Of a stretch of 12,321 nucleotides of DNA, positions 1 to 6,951 are shown piece by piece. Origin of the DNA: Promethearchaeota archaeon (lineage in GTDB: Archaea > Asgardarchaeota > Lokiarchaeia > Sigyniarchaeales > SOKP01); assembly GCA_030615235.1 (NCBI GenBank), contig JAUWZR010000052.1, forward strand, positions 1-12,321, in the 5' to 3' direction. The stretch's first letter is position 1, and each line of letters opens with the position of its first letter. The translations under genes were made by a program, and so were the position numbers. The notes below the pieces were generated by a model. That model was given only the letters and a program-made list of their open reading frames with translations, searched no databases and had not been told where the DNA came from.

Positions 1-1056
1 GATGCTCAACTTGAACCTAAAGATATTGATGCGATAGTTATCGGGAATATGGACCACTTTGAAGGTATTAACTTCTCCGAATTGATGTGTGGAATTGAAG
101 CTGCACCGGGATATCTAAAGCCTGTACTAAAAGTAGCGACAGGCGGAACAACTGGTAGTTCTTTAGCGATTTGTGGTTATTACAATGTTGCTTCAGGAAT
201 TTATGACAATGTTTTAGTTGTTGGTTGGGAAAAATTAAACGAAGGTGGAGCAACAACGGGTATAATTACCGCTTTTGATCCAGTATGGGAACGCCCTTCT
301 TTAGCTGGAGCGCTAGGTCCATTAGCTCTTATGGCGGGTATGTATTCTGCTAAGTATGGAATTACAGCTGAACAAGCAGCAAAAGTTACAGTAAAGAATA
401 GGAGCAACGCTGCAAATAATCCATTTGCTCACCTTCAAATGCCAAACATTACAATTGATTATGTTATGAGCTCTCAAATGATATCATATCCTTTAAGACT
501 ACACGATGTTTGCCCTCAAAGTGAAGGCGCTTGTGCTCTTATTTACGCTAATGAGGAAGAAACTAAAAAGATAACCGATAACCCCGCTTGGTTCCACGCG
601 GTAGAAACTGCCCACTATTATACTTTTGGTACTGATGATAAAATGTACGATCTCCCTACGGCAACTTTCGCGTCGAAGAAAGCTTATAAAAAAGCAGGCA
701 TTAAAAACCCCGTAAAGGATTTAGACGTAGCAGAAATCTATGAACCGACATCTTGGAGCGAACTTTCATGGACCGAAGCGTTAGGATTTTGCAAACCTGG
801 TGAAGGTGGAAAATTATTAGACGAAGGAATAACATTAATGAGTGGAGAGTTTCCTGTTAACCCCTCAGGGGGCGTCTTGAGCACAAATCCTATTGGAGCT
901 ACAGCACTAGTGCGAGTAGCCGAAGCTGCAATTCAGATAATGGGTAGGGGTGAGAAAAGACAAGTACCCGATGTAGAAAAAGCTCTCGCAATGGGATTTG
1001 GCGGGAGTCTTTGGACTGAAATTCTAATCTTAGGAAAAGAACCTTTGAGGTGTTAA
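1..1056 (+). CDS. Thiolase-superfamily protein (SCP-x/Ltp2-like), 5' end outside the window, catalytic residues replaced
   Basis: The frame is open from base 1, sixteen codons before the first ATG (49), so the true start lies upstream. About 351 residues are visible, against 385-400 for full SCP2-type thiolases. The fold is recognisable from NVASGIYDNVLVVG (about 181-225), NPSGGVLS (856-882) and the C-terminal GFGGS. The catalytic positions are abnormal. The nucleophilic Cys position aligns with Gly (codon 145-147, in VATGGTTGSS). The usual HD(A/C)F motif reads YEPTS (739-753), and the usual GHPxGATG reads TNPIGATA (Asn at 886-888). Claisen thiolysis by the standard mechanism is therefore unlikely. 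The protein could be a retro-aldolase like DUF35-bound Ltp2, or an inactive partner of another thiolase encoded upstream. It is followed after 1 base by two DUF35 genes, its probable partners. Confidence 0.9.
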   Translation, partial: DAQLEPKDIDAIVIGNMDHFEGINFSELMCGIEAAPGYLKPVLKVATGGTTGSSLAICGYYNVASGIYDNVLVVGWEKLNEGGATTGIITAFDPVWERPSLAGALGPLALMAGMYSAKYGITAEQAAKVTVKNRSNAANNPFAHLQMPNITIDYVMSSQMISYPLRLHDVCPQSEGACALIYANEEETKKITDNPAWFHAVETAHYYTFGTDDKMYDLPTATFASKKAYKKAGIKNPVKDLDVAEIYEPTSWSELSWTEALGFCKPGEGGKLLDEGITLMSGEFPVNPSGGVLSTNPIGATALVRVAEAAIQIMGRGEKRQVPDVEKALAMGFGGSLWTEILILGKEPLRC

Positions 1057-1057
1057 T

Positions 1058-1546
1058 ATGAGTAAAAAAAAAGGTCAAGAAAAAGTTTTTGAAATTAAAT
1101 GGAAGACTAATTTACCGTATAGATATTCAATTGGGAAACTTGCAATCAAATTTTTCGAGGAACTCAAGGAAAATAAAAAGATAATGGGAAGTAAATGCTC
1201 AAAATGTGGTAAGGTAAATTTTCCACCAAGAGCAGTCTGTGCCGATTGTATGGTTGAAATGACTATTGACGATATGGTTGAATTATCCCCTAAAGGTACT
1301 TTGGAAGGTTTCACGGTAGTTAATTATCCGTTCACTGATCCTAACACTGGGGGTATGCGTCCCTTTCCATATGGTTATGCATTATTCAAATTGGATGGCG
1401 CTGATACGTATACAATGCACTTTATTAATGAAACAGATCATACGAAGCTGAAAGTTGGACAACGCGTAGAGGCCGTTTTTAAAGAAGAAAGAGAAGGTAA
1501 TATAGGAGATATTTTACATTATAGAGTAATAGAAGATGAGGATTAA
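1058..1546 (+). CDS. DUF35 zinc-ribbon/OB-fold protein, thiolase partner (copy A)
   Basis: This 162-residue protein has the DUF35 layout: an N-terminal helical region, a rubredoxin-like zinc ribbon with Cys47-x2-Cys50 and Cys61-x2-Cys64 (KCSKCGK and CADC), and then a C-terminal OB-fold (about 75-160). The OB-fold carries the typical PYGYALFKLDGADT stretch and the KVGQRVEAVF strand. DUF35 proteins bind thiolase-fold enzymes and help form the CoA/substrate channel; some join a thiolase to HMG-CoA synthase. The start is 1 base after the thiolase stop, with a GAGGTG ribosome binding site (1047-1052) 5 bases upstream, so it is translationally coupled to the thiolase. It is only moderately similar to the next gene, which suggests two distinct subunits rather than a recent duplication. 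The partner assignment rests on operon context. Confidence 0.92.
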   Translation: MSKKKGQEKVFEIKWKTNLPYRYSIGKLAIKFFEELKENKKIMGSKCSKCGKVNFPPRAVCADCMVEMTIDDMVELSPKGTLEGFTVVNYPFTDPNTGGMRPFPYGYALFKLDGADTYTMHFINETDHTKLKVGQRVEAVFKEEREGNIGDILHYRVIEDED

Positions 1547-1550
1547 GACT

Positions 1551-1556
1551 GGAGGG
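1551..1556 (+). promoter_or_regulatory. Strong Shine-Dalgarno site for the second DUF35 gene
   Basis: GGAGGG lies 7 bases before the ATG at 1564, in the 17-base gap after the stop of copy A. It fixes the start of copy B and shows that internal operon genes here use SD-dependent initiation. Confidence 0.8.
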
Positions 1557-1563
1557 AAAAAAA

Positions 1564-2013
1564 ATGAACCAAGAAATTGAGAAAAAAGTATTTAGAGGTA
1601 GGATTAAAGTTCCTTATAAACATACTGCAGGGGCATATGTTGAAAAGTTTATTACCGAAATTGGAAAAAACAACAAGATTTTCGGCGTTAAATGCCCAAA
1701 GTGCAAAAAAATTTACATTCCTCCCAAAATGATTTGTTTCGAATGTTTTGAAAAAATGGAAGAGTGGGTTGAGATCGGAAATCAAGGAATTGTTAAAGGG
1801 TTTACTGTTATTACGCATTCTACACCAGTTATGCCTTTAGAACCACCGTTCGCTTATGGAATTATCAGGCTCGATGGTGCAGACACAGATTTTGTTCATC
1901 TAATAAAAGAAAGCGATCCAGAAAAACTAAAAATAGGAATGAAAGTAAAAGCTGTGTTTAAAGAAAAACCAAGAAAAAGAATTTTGGATATAGAATATTT
2001 CGAGCCAATATAA
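1564..2013 (+). CDS. DUF35 zinc-ribbon/OB-fold protein, thiolase partner (copy B)
   Basis: A 149-residue DUF35 protein with all four zinc ligands, Cys44-x2-Cys47 and Cys58-x2-Cys61 (KCPKCKK and CFEC). An OB-fold follows (about 72-147), with FAYGIIRLDGADTDFVH and the KIGMKVKAVF strand. It is the third visible gene of the operon, 17 bases after copy A, and has a strong SD. A T10 tract follows the stop, so the operon ends here. Like copy A, it probably docks on the thiolase-fold protein encoded upstream. Two DUF35 genes behind one visible thiolase suggest either a heteromeric complex or a second thiolase gene just outside the left edge. Which thiolase it binds cannot be read from the sequence. 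Confidence 0.92.
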   Translation: MNQEIEKKVFRGRIKVPYKHTAGAYVEKFITEIGKNNKIFGVKCPKCKKIYIPPKMICFECFEKMEEWVEIGNQGIVKGFTVITHSTPVMPLEPPFAYGIIRLDGADTDFVHLIKESDPEKLKIGMKVKAVFKEKPRKRILDIEYFEPI

Positions 2014-2028
2014 TAAAAATTTAATACG

Positions 2029-2038
2029 TTTTTTTTTT
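2029..2038 (+). terminator. T10 tract terminator of the thiolase-DUF35-DUF35 operon
   Basis: An uninterrupted run of ten T on the coding strand begins 15 bases after the stop of the second DUF35 gene. Archaeal RNA polymerase can terminate at oligo-T tracts without a hairpin, and no clear hairpin precedes this one. Confidence 0.65.
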
Positions 2039-2046
2039 ACCTTTAT

Positions 2047-2058
2047 TATATTTATAAG
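2047..2058 (+). promoter_or_regulatory. TATA box for the first crotonase gene
   Basis: TATATTTATAAG is centred about 36 bases before the GTG at 2089 and directly follows the T10 terminator. A transcript starting about 26 bases downstream would have a leader of only some 10 bases, which agrees with the lack of a Shine-Dalgarno site. Confidence 0.6.
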
Positions 2059-2088
2059 AATTAATTAAAATCATTAAAGTGAAAAATT

Positions 2089-2913
2089 GTGAATGAAAAA
2101 GCAGTTTTAATAGAAGAAAACGAAGATGGAACTATAACAACTATAAAAATGAACCGACCAGAAAAGAAAAATGCGATGAATTATGATATATTAGTAGGAC
2201 TTCAGAATGCGATAGATAAAATAGAAAGATCTAAAACTAGGGTCGTAATCATCACAGGAGGGGATGATTTTTTTAGCGCAGGTACCGACTTGAACTTTTT
2301 AACAGGCCAAGAAAAAGATCCAGAAGGAGTAATTCCGGATTTAAGAGTACCCCGCAATTTTAGATATTTCGCTAATACTTGGATCCAACCAATTTTTACT
2401 AAAATTGAGAAAATGGAAAAACCAGTAATAGCAAAGATTAACGGTTATTGTTTTGGCATGGCTTTTGAGCTAGCACTTGCTTGTGATTTCAGATTTTGCT
2501 TAGATTCCGCGAATTTTAGCATGCTAGAAACAAAGATTGGGATGAATCCTGATGTAGGGGGCACTATAAGAACGGTAAGACTATGTGGAATCCCTAACGC
2601 TAAAGACATTATTTTAACAGGAAGAAATTTCGACGGAAACGAAGCATACAGGCTTGGGGTTGTCAATAGAGTAGCAAAATCTCCAGAAGAATTAGATTCA
2701 ATTATTAAAATGTATTCTGACGAACTGATTGATAGCGCCCCACTCGCCGTAGGTTTGGCAAAAAAATTAATTGACGATTGTTATGGTAAAGATGTATATT
2801 TTGGGCTTGAATTAGAAACTTTGGTTAGTTCTCAATTACTTCAAACTAAAGATGCAATGTCCGGAGCTCTCGCAAGATTGCAGAAAACTAAACCGAAATG
2901 GCGATCTAAGTAA
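2089..2913 (+). CDS. Enoyl-CoA hydratase (crotonase family) with both catalytic glutamates
   Basis: A 274-residue crotonase fold. The first oxyanion-hole loop is FFSAGTDL (61-68), and the second is around NGYCFGMAFELALACD (118-133). Against rat mitochondrial hydratase, both catalytic acids are kept: Glu127 (in FELAL, equivalent to Glu144) and Glu147 (in MLETKIG, equivalent to Glu164). Syn-hydration of a 2-enoyl-CoA to a 3-hydroxyacyl-CoA is therefore chemically possible. The GGG usual at the second loop is replaced by CFGMAF, so the acyl pocket may be unusual. The start is GTG, as no in-frame ATG precedes the conserved N-terminus; there is no SD but a well-placed TATA box. It sits directly after the thiolase/DUF35 operon and may supply its substrate (inference). 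Other CoA-dependent crotonase reactions cannot be excluded. Confidence 0.93.
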   Translation: MNEKAVLIEENEDGTITTIKMNRPEKKNAMNYDILVGLQNAIDKIERSKTRVVIITGGDDFFSAGTDLNFLTGQEKDPEGVIPDLRVPRNFRYFANTWIQPIFTKIEKMEKPVIAKINGYCFGMAFELALACDFRFCLDSANFSMLETKIGMNPDVGGTIRTVRLCGIPNAKDIILTGRNFDGNEAYRLGVVNRVAKSPEELDSIIKMYSDELIDSAPLAVGLAKKLIDDCYGKDVYFGLELETLVSSQLLQTKDAMSGALARLQKTKPKWRSK

Positions 2914-2996
2914 ATTTAAAAATTTTTTAAATATTAAAAAAATATTTATCAAATAATTTTTAAAGATATGTTTTTAGAGAAATAATAGTTTTTTAA
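2914..2996. terminator. Convergent AT-rich spacer with T tracts on both strands
   Basis: These 83 bases separate two convergent crotonase genes and are almost purely A+T. They contain T6 runs on the plus strand and A6-A7 runs that are T tracts on the minus strand, with a rough palindrome near 2914-2931. This probably acts as a two-way terminator. No coding signal is visible. Confidence 0.4.
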
Positions 2997-3818
2997 TTAT
3001 CGACCAATAAAAATAGGGTCTCTTTTTTCTTTTAAAGCTCTCATGGATTCATAAAAATCTTTTGATCTAAATGTTTTCCTTAAACCCTTGTTTTCTAAAT
3101 CTAATGTCTTATCTAAGATATCAATAAAGTAAGCGTGCATAGTTTTTTTCATTAATTTTATCGATAGAGACGGTCCTTGAGGAGGAATTAATCTCAATGC
3201 TTGTTCTCTAGCATATGGTAACAATTCTTCTCGAGGTAAGACTTTATTCACGAGACCAAGTTCAAACGCTTTCTGGGCTGTTATTTTATCGCCAAAAAAA
3301 CATATTTCTTTTGCTTTTTGGAATCCGACTAAAAAAGGCAACATAAAAGATGCACTAAATTCTGGGATGATGGCTCTCTTAGAAAAATAGAATCCTAACC
3401 AAGCATCCTCAGCGATATATATTAGATCAGCTCCAGATAATGGCATTGTAATGGCACCACCGATTGCTAATCCGTTTATTGCAGCAATAACGGGTTTAGT
3501 AAATTTCCAAAGTGCCATACATAATTTTTTTTGGGCGATGTCCATTAAATCTATTTCTATTTTAATCTCTTTTTGTATCTTTTCAAAATAATTCGGTTCA
3601 AAGTATCCTCCAGATGAGAACGCTCTTCCCTCAGGATTTCCGGTGATTATAAGAACTTTTGCGTCCTTATCTTTTTCCATATCCTCTAAAACAGTATAAA
3701 TTTCTAAAAAAGAAACATAAGTAACTGCGTTTCTTCTTTCTGGTCTATTTATAGTAATCGTACAAATACCATTTTCTTCCTTCTCATATAAAATGTCTTC
3801 AAAATCGTCTATATTCAT
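2997..3818 (-). CDS. Crotonase-family protein, Delta3,Delta2-enoyl-CoA isomerase type
   Basis: A 273-residue crotonase fold with AFSSGGYFEP (66-75) as the first oxyanion loop and INGLAIGGAITMPL (114-127) as the second. Neither hydratase glutamate is present: Thr124 and Phe145 occupy the equivalent positions. Instead IIPEFSASFMLP (150-161) matches the SPEGCSSYTFP segment of ECI2-type isomerases, which puts Glu153 at the catalytic base position. Moving a 3-enoyl double bond to position 2 is the best-supported reaction, as needed for unsaturated acyl chains. No SD is suitably spaced; a TATA-like box about 26 bases upstream suggests a leaderless mRNA. It lies 51 bases downstream of the threonine aldolase on the same strand, so some read-through from that gene is possible. 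Confidence 0.9.
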   Translation of the reverse strand: MNIDDFEDILYEKEENGICTITINRPERRNAVTYVSFLEIYTVLEDMEKDKDAKVLIITGNPEGRAFSSGGYFEPNYFEKIQKEIKIEIDLMDIAQKKLCMALWKFTKPVIAAINGLAIGGAITMPLSGADLIYIAEDAWLGFYFSKRAIIPEFSASFMLPFLVGFQKAKEICFFGDKITAQKAFELGLVNKVLPREELLPYAREQALRLIPPQGPSLSIKLMKKTMHAYFIDILDKTLDLENKGLRKTFRSKDFYESMRALKEKRDPIFIGR

Positions 3819-3837
3819 TGTTCAAGTTTCTACTCCT

Positions 3838-3852
3838 TTTAATATATAATTT
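3838..3852 (-). promoter_or_regulatory. TATA box for the isomerase-type crotonase
   Basis: Read on the minus strand, this is AAATTATATATTAAA, centred about 26 bases before the ATG at 3818. That spacing puts the transcription start at or near the start codon, a leaderless arrangement. Confidence 0.5.
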
Positions 3853-3869
3853 AATAATTTCTGATGATA

Positions 3870-4919
3870 TTATAAATTTTTTTTTAAAACAAGCCCAATT
3901 TGTTCTATGCTATAGTTGATATCATCTGCGTTAATACCATAATGAGTTACAAATCTAATTTTTTCTTTACTAATGTTAAAAGCTAAAATACCTGCTTTAT
4001 TAAGGGCCGTAATAATTTTGAGAATTCTTACATTTTCTAACATCTCAATTATAACTATATTAGTATCTGTTGGATGTACTTTTATAGGTAAGTTTATGTT
4101 TTTTAATCCTTGAGAGAGTATCTTTGCGTTTTTATGATCGTCAGCAAGTCTATTTATCCATTTAGGCTCTAACGCAATGAGCCCAAAAGCAGCAATAATT
4201 CCCGCCTGACGCATTCCTCCACCAACCATTTTTCGAAATTTCCTAGCTTTCGAAATAAATTCTTTAGAACCCGCTACAATTGATCCTACAGGACACGAAA
4301 GCCCCTTAGATAGACAGAACATTACACTATCGGCATATTTAGTAATTTCATTTACTGGAACATTCAATCCGACTGCTGCGTTAAAAATTCTTGCTCCATC
4401 TAAATGTAATTTTAAATCATTCTTGTGAGAAAACTCTTTCATATCCTTTATTACTTCCGGTCTAATAATTCCTCCTCCGTGATAATTATGAGTGTTTTCT
4501 ACAGAAAAAAGAGTACTAGGTGGTTCATGTATATCCCCTCTATCACGAATTAGTTTTTGGAGTTGATCAAATGAAGGAACACCCTTATTCGAAGTATAAG
4601 TTCTAATCATTAATCCTCCAATACGAGCAGCACTACCTACCTCATTTTTGTATATATGACTTAATTCTTCTAATAGAATCTCATCACCAGGATTAGTTTG
4701 TGAGAGTAGTGAAACTAAATTCCCTTGTGTCCCAGAAGTGACAAATAATGCTGCTTCTTTACCAATAACTTTAGCAGCTTTTTCTTCCAATTCATTTACA
4801 GTAGGATCTTCTCCTTCAACATCATCACCGATCATACGGTTATCTAGCGATTTAACTGCTTCCCACATTTCTGGAGATGGTTTTGTTACAGTATCAGAAC
4901 GTAAATCAACAATTTTCAT
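3870..4919 (-). CDS. ltaE: Low-specificity L-threonine aldolase (PLP enzyme)
   Basis: A 349-residue fold-type I PLP enzyme of usual family length, starting with the characteristic DLRSDTVTKPSPEM. The family marks are all present: the GDDVEGEDPTVNELE segment (31-46), SGTQGN (62-67, cofactor phosphate), His88 in ELSHIY (stacks on PLP), HLDGARIFNA with Asp174 (pyridine nitrogen) and Arg177, the Schiff-base lysine Lys205 in CLSKGLSCPVGS, and GGGMRQAG with Arg237. It cleaves L-threonine or L-allo-threonine to glycine and acetaldehyde in the cytosol; the reverse reaction is an aldol addition of glycine. The ATG at 4919 has a TATA box about 24 bases upstream and no SD, so it is probably leaderless. 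Its link to the acyl-CoA genes is unclear, as the acetaldehyde product is only a loose connection. Confidence 0.95.
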   Translation of the reverse strand: MKIVDLRSDTVTKPSPEMWEAVKSLDNRMIGDDVEGEDPTVNELEEKAAKVIGKEAALFVTSGTQGNLVSLLSQTNPGDEILLEELSHIYKNEVGSAARIGGLMIRTYTSNKGVPSFDQLQKLIRDRGDIHEPPSTLFSVENTHNYHGGGIIRPEVIKDMKEFSHKNDLKLHLDGARIFNAAVGLNVPVNEITKYADSVMFCLSKGLSCPVGSIVAGSKEFISKARKFRKMVGGGMRQAGIIAAFGLIALEPKWINRLADDHKNAKILSQGLKNINLPIKVHPTDTNIVIIEMLENVRILKIITALNKAGILAFNISKEKIRFVTHYGINADDINYSIEQIGLVLKKNL

Positions 4920-4935
4920 TCTTATAACTCTATTA

Positions 4936-4950
4936 ATAATTATTTAAATT
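4936..4950 (-). promoter_or_regulatory. TATA-like box for threonine aldolase
   Basis: The minus-strand sequence AATTTAAATAATTAT is centred about 24 bases upstream of the ATG at 4919. The spacing fits a leaderless archaeal transcript, but the whole spacer is AT-rich, so chance resemblance is possible. Confidence 0.4.
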
Positions 4951-5006
4951 TTTTAATGTTTCATAAAAATAAAATTATACTAGAAAAAATTTGAAAAAAA
5001 ATTTGT

Positions 5007-5141
5007 GTGACACGGAAATTACCAGCAACTTTGGAGCCAATATATCGCACTTATATAGATAAAAAAAGTAGGAAAAGATTTACAACACATCACTGGGTTT
5101 TGTATCTACCCAAATTAAAGATCACATGCAAACTTCATTGA
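5007..5141 (+). CDS. Possible small ORF or gene remnant, unknown
   Basis: GTG opens a 44-codon frame ending at TGA (5139-5141). The peptide begins VTRKLPATLEPIYRTYIDKK and continues basic and aromatic (RKRFTTHHWVLYLPK). Its composition is more protein-like than the surrounding low-complexity sequence, with a Pro/Tyr/Trp content not expected from poly-A/T. There is no SD and no convincing promoter, and no family is recognised. It could be a true small protein, a decayed fragment of a longer gene, or chance. Confidence 0.22.
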   Translation: MTRKLPATLEPIYRTYIDKKSRKRFTTHHWVLYLPKLKITCKLH

Positions 5142-5321
5142 TGATGAATGAATTTAATTGCGAAGTATATTTTAAGAGACTATTCTATAATAATTAATTT
5201 TATGAAGAGTAAATATTAATTTAATCTAATATATTTCAATTATACAATATTGTAGTGATTTTTTAAAAGACAATGTATTTTTGTAATTTTAAAGATAATT
5301 AAGCTATTCTTTAAAAAACTG

Positions 5322-6404
5322 ATGAAAATGATTATTTTATCAAAAATCAATCAACTTAACAATAAATATAAAATTCTACTAATTATCTTTTTAATTTCCA
5401 TTTTTTTCTTTCTATATAGCTCTTTAATGCTATTATTTAATTATAATTTTGGATATTTCTTTTTATTTCTTATCATAATAACTTCTTATTGGTGGAGGGA
5501 TAGACTTTATATTGTCCATATTTCTTTGATAATACTATTATTAATACCATTTTTTTTAATGATAAATCTGTTAAGTCCTTCATTTATTCGATCGTTTTCA
5601 ATATTTATTATTGTTTTTTCTATTACCACGATTATAATCGAACGATTTGTAAAAGCTAAGGAGAAATTAAAAGAATCCCAAAAAAAATATTATGAGGCAT
5701 ATAATCATGCTAATTTCTATAAAAATCTATTAGTGCATGATATGAGTAATATTCTTCAGGCTATTTTATCCTCTAATGAATTAGCCTCTATTTATTTAAA
5801 AGATGGAAATAAACTCAATGAAATAGAAGAATTTTTGAAAATAATTGATAAGCAGGTAAAAAGAGGAATTGATCTAACATTAAATGTTCTAAAGTTATCA
5901 CAATTGGAAGGAGCCCCAATTTACACGCAACCAACTGAAATCGTAGCGGCTTTAAATGAAGCAAAGAGGTTTGTACTTAAAAGTTTTCAAGATAGAGAAA
6001 TTAGTATAAAAATTGATAACTCTTATGAAAAAATCATAATTCAAGCGAACGAACTCTTACTAGATATATTTGAAAATATCTTAATAAATGCTGTAAAACA
6101 TAATGAAAATCCAAAAATTGAAATTATAGTTAAAATTTCTAAAGCTGAAAAAGAAGGTGTTAATTATAATAAAATGGAATTTATAGATAATGGGAGAGGT
6201 GTACCGGATGACATGAAGAATAAGGTTTTTCAACGAGAATCCGATGAATATAAAAAGATTAGTGAAATGAGGTTAGGGTTATCGTTAGTACTAAAAATAA
6301 TAGAAAGATATAATGGATATATATGGGTGGAAGATAAAGTAAAGGGAGACTATACAAAAGGGAGTAATTTTATTGTACTACTTCCCGAGGTGGGTCAAGA
6401 ATAA
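5322..6404 (+). CDS. Membrane-bound sensor histidine kinase (orphan)
   Basis: 360 residues. Four hydrophobic segments (about 17-37, 42-56, 64-84, 91-107) with short loops leave almost no extracellular sensor, so sensing may occur in the membrane. A charged linker (108-130) leads to the phospho-acceptor helix with His139 in LLVHDMSNILQAI. The HATPase_c domain follows: N box ENILINAVKH (Glu251, Asn252, Asn256), G1 box DNGRG (289-293), and G2 region RLGLSLVLKI (317-326). All residues needed for ATP binding and autophosphorylation seem present. No response regulator or receiver domain is in the window. Two starts are possible, ATG 5322 and ATG 5328. The gene is more AT-rich than its enzyme neighbours, partly because of Ile/Phe/Leu-rich membrane codons. 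Its partner and signal are unknown. Confidence 0.92.
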   Translation: MKMIILSKINQLNNKYKILLIIFLISIFFFLYSSLMLLFNYNFGYFFLFLIIITSYWWRDRLYIVHISLIILLLIPFFLMINLLSPSFIRSFSIFIIVFSITTIIIERFVKAKEKLKESQKKYYEAYNHANFYKNLLVHDMSNILQAILSSNELASIYLKDGNKLNEIEEFLKIIDKQVKRGIDLTLNVLKLSQLEGAPIYTQPTEIVAALNEAKRFVLKSFQDREISIKIDNSYEKIIIQANELLLDIFENILINAVKHNENPKIEIIVKISKAEKEGVNYNKMEFIDNGRGVPDDMKNKVFQRESDEYKKISEMRLGLSLVLKIIERYNGYIWVEDKVKGDYTKGSNFIVLLPEVGQE

Positions 6405-6422
6405 AACTATATTTATTGTTGA

Positions 6423-6430
6423 TTTTTTTT
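6423..6430 (+). terminator. T8 tract terminator after the histidine kinase
   Basis: Eight T on the coding strand lie 19 bases after the kinase stop codon, a typical archaeal oligo-T terminator. No hairpin was seen. Confidence 0.5.
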
Positions 6431-6577
6431 ATTTGCATTATAGACATTTCTCCATGGATCGAAGAAACAACCACTCTGATGGGATCCAACAATGATTATC
6501 CCGGTTAATTCTTCTTTTTAATTCATATAAAACAAAATTGAAAGATTGAAAAAATTAAATAAATAGATATTTCTTTT

Positions 6578-6949
6578 TTATTTTGATTTCAAAACGATAG
6601 TTATAGCTCTTGTTAATCTTATAACATCCATAACATTGCCTTGTTCGACTAAAATTTCTTCACGAGATATAGCATGTGTAAAATCTCCTTTTCCTTCGCA
6701 AATTCTCACAATTGCATCTGATTTTCCAGAAATTACGATGATTGCATCAGATTTGCTTAAATCCGACAAGTAAACTGTTCGATTTTTAATTTCCAAATAG
6801 AACGGCTCATCTGTTTCGAGATTAAACTGGAATGACATCTCCCAATCTACATCTTTTCCAGCTACATTTGTAACGAATACAGCTTGAGCTTTTGGATTGT
6901 TGTTCATTCTCTCAACGATTTGCATTAGATTCTCTTTAGCGGGTCCCAT
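6578..6949 (-). CDS. SCP2-like sterol-carrier/lipid-binding domain protein
   Basis: A single SCP2-type domain of 123 residues. The first half carries the alternating strands of the SCP2 beta sheet (EMSFQFNLETDEPFYLEIKN). The second half matches the family ending: SDAIIVISGKSDAIVRICEGK, then EILVEQGNVMDVIRLTRAI, equivalent to the usual 'G.l.i.Gdm..a..L' tail. SCP2 domains hold fatty acyl-CoA or sterol-like lipids in a hydrophobic cavity. The start chosen is the ATG at 6949, 2 bases after the DUF35 stop, with GGAGG 9 bases upstream. An upstream ATG at 6988 would overlap the DUF35 gene by 37 bases and lacks such a site. As the last gene of the thiolase-DUF35 operon, it probably delivers or holds the acyl-CoA substrate (inference). 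Confidence 0.82.
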   Translation of the reverse strand: MGPAKENLMQIVERMNNNPKAQAVFVTNVAGKDVDWEMSFQFNLETDEPFYLEIKNRTVYLSDLSKSDAIIVISGKSDAIVRICEGKGDFTHAISREEILVEQGNVMDVIRLTRAITIVLKSK

Positions 6950-6951
6950 TT

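Larger units (their letters stand above)
4920..5321. other. 402-base AT-rich divergent spacer
   Basis: This spacer separates the divergently transcribed threonine aldolase and histidine kinase genes. About 5007-5141 is less AT-rich than its flanks and holds one doubtful small reading frame. A short hairpin (TGGGT/ACCCA, about 5095-5113) and a 12-bp palindrome (5243-5254) are also present. No tRNA, insertion-sequence ends or CRISPR repeats were seen. The remainder is ordinary low-complexity A+T sequence. Confidence 0.5.

Noticed and set aside
68..407. Open frames of 62 and 68 codons on the minus strand inside the first thiolase gene
   Set aside because: They are antisense to strongly conserved thiolase codons, have unlikely compositions and no promoter or SD.
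1543..1818. A 91-codon minus-strand frame opposite the second DUF35 gene
   Set aside because: Its Phe/Asn-rich peptide is what the reverse complement of Lys/Glu/Ile codons gives. The plus-strand DUF35 gene fully explains the segment.
4738..4947. A 69-codon plus-strand frame opposite the start of the threonine aldolase
   Set aside because: Antisense to the conserved N-terminus and cofactor region of the aldolase. It has no promoter of its own.
5243..5254. Perfect 12-bp palindrome TACAATATTGTA upstream of the histidine kinase
   Set aside because: In sequence this AT-rich, several such 12-bp palindromes are expected by chance in 12 kb. No second copy was found near the gene.
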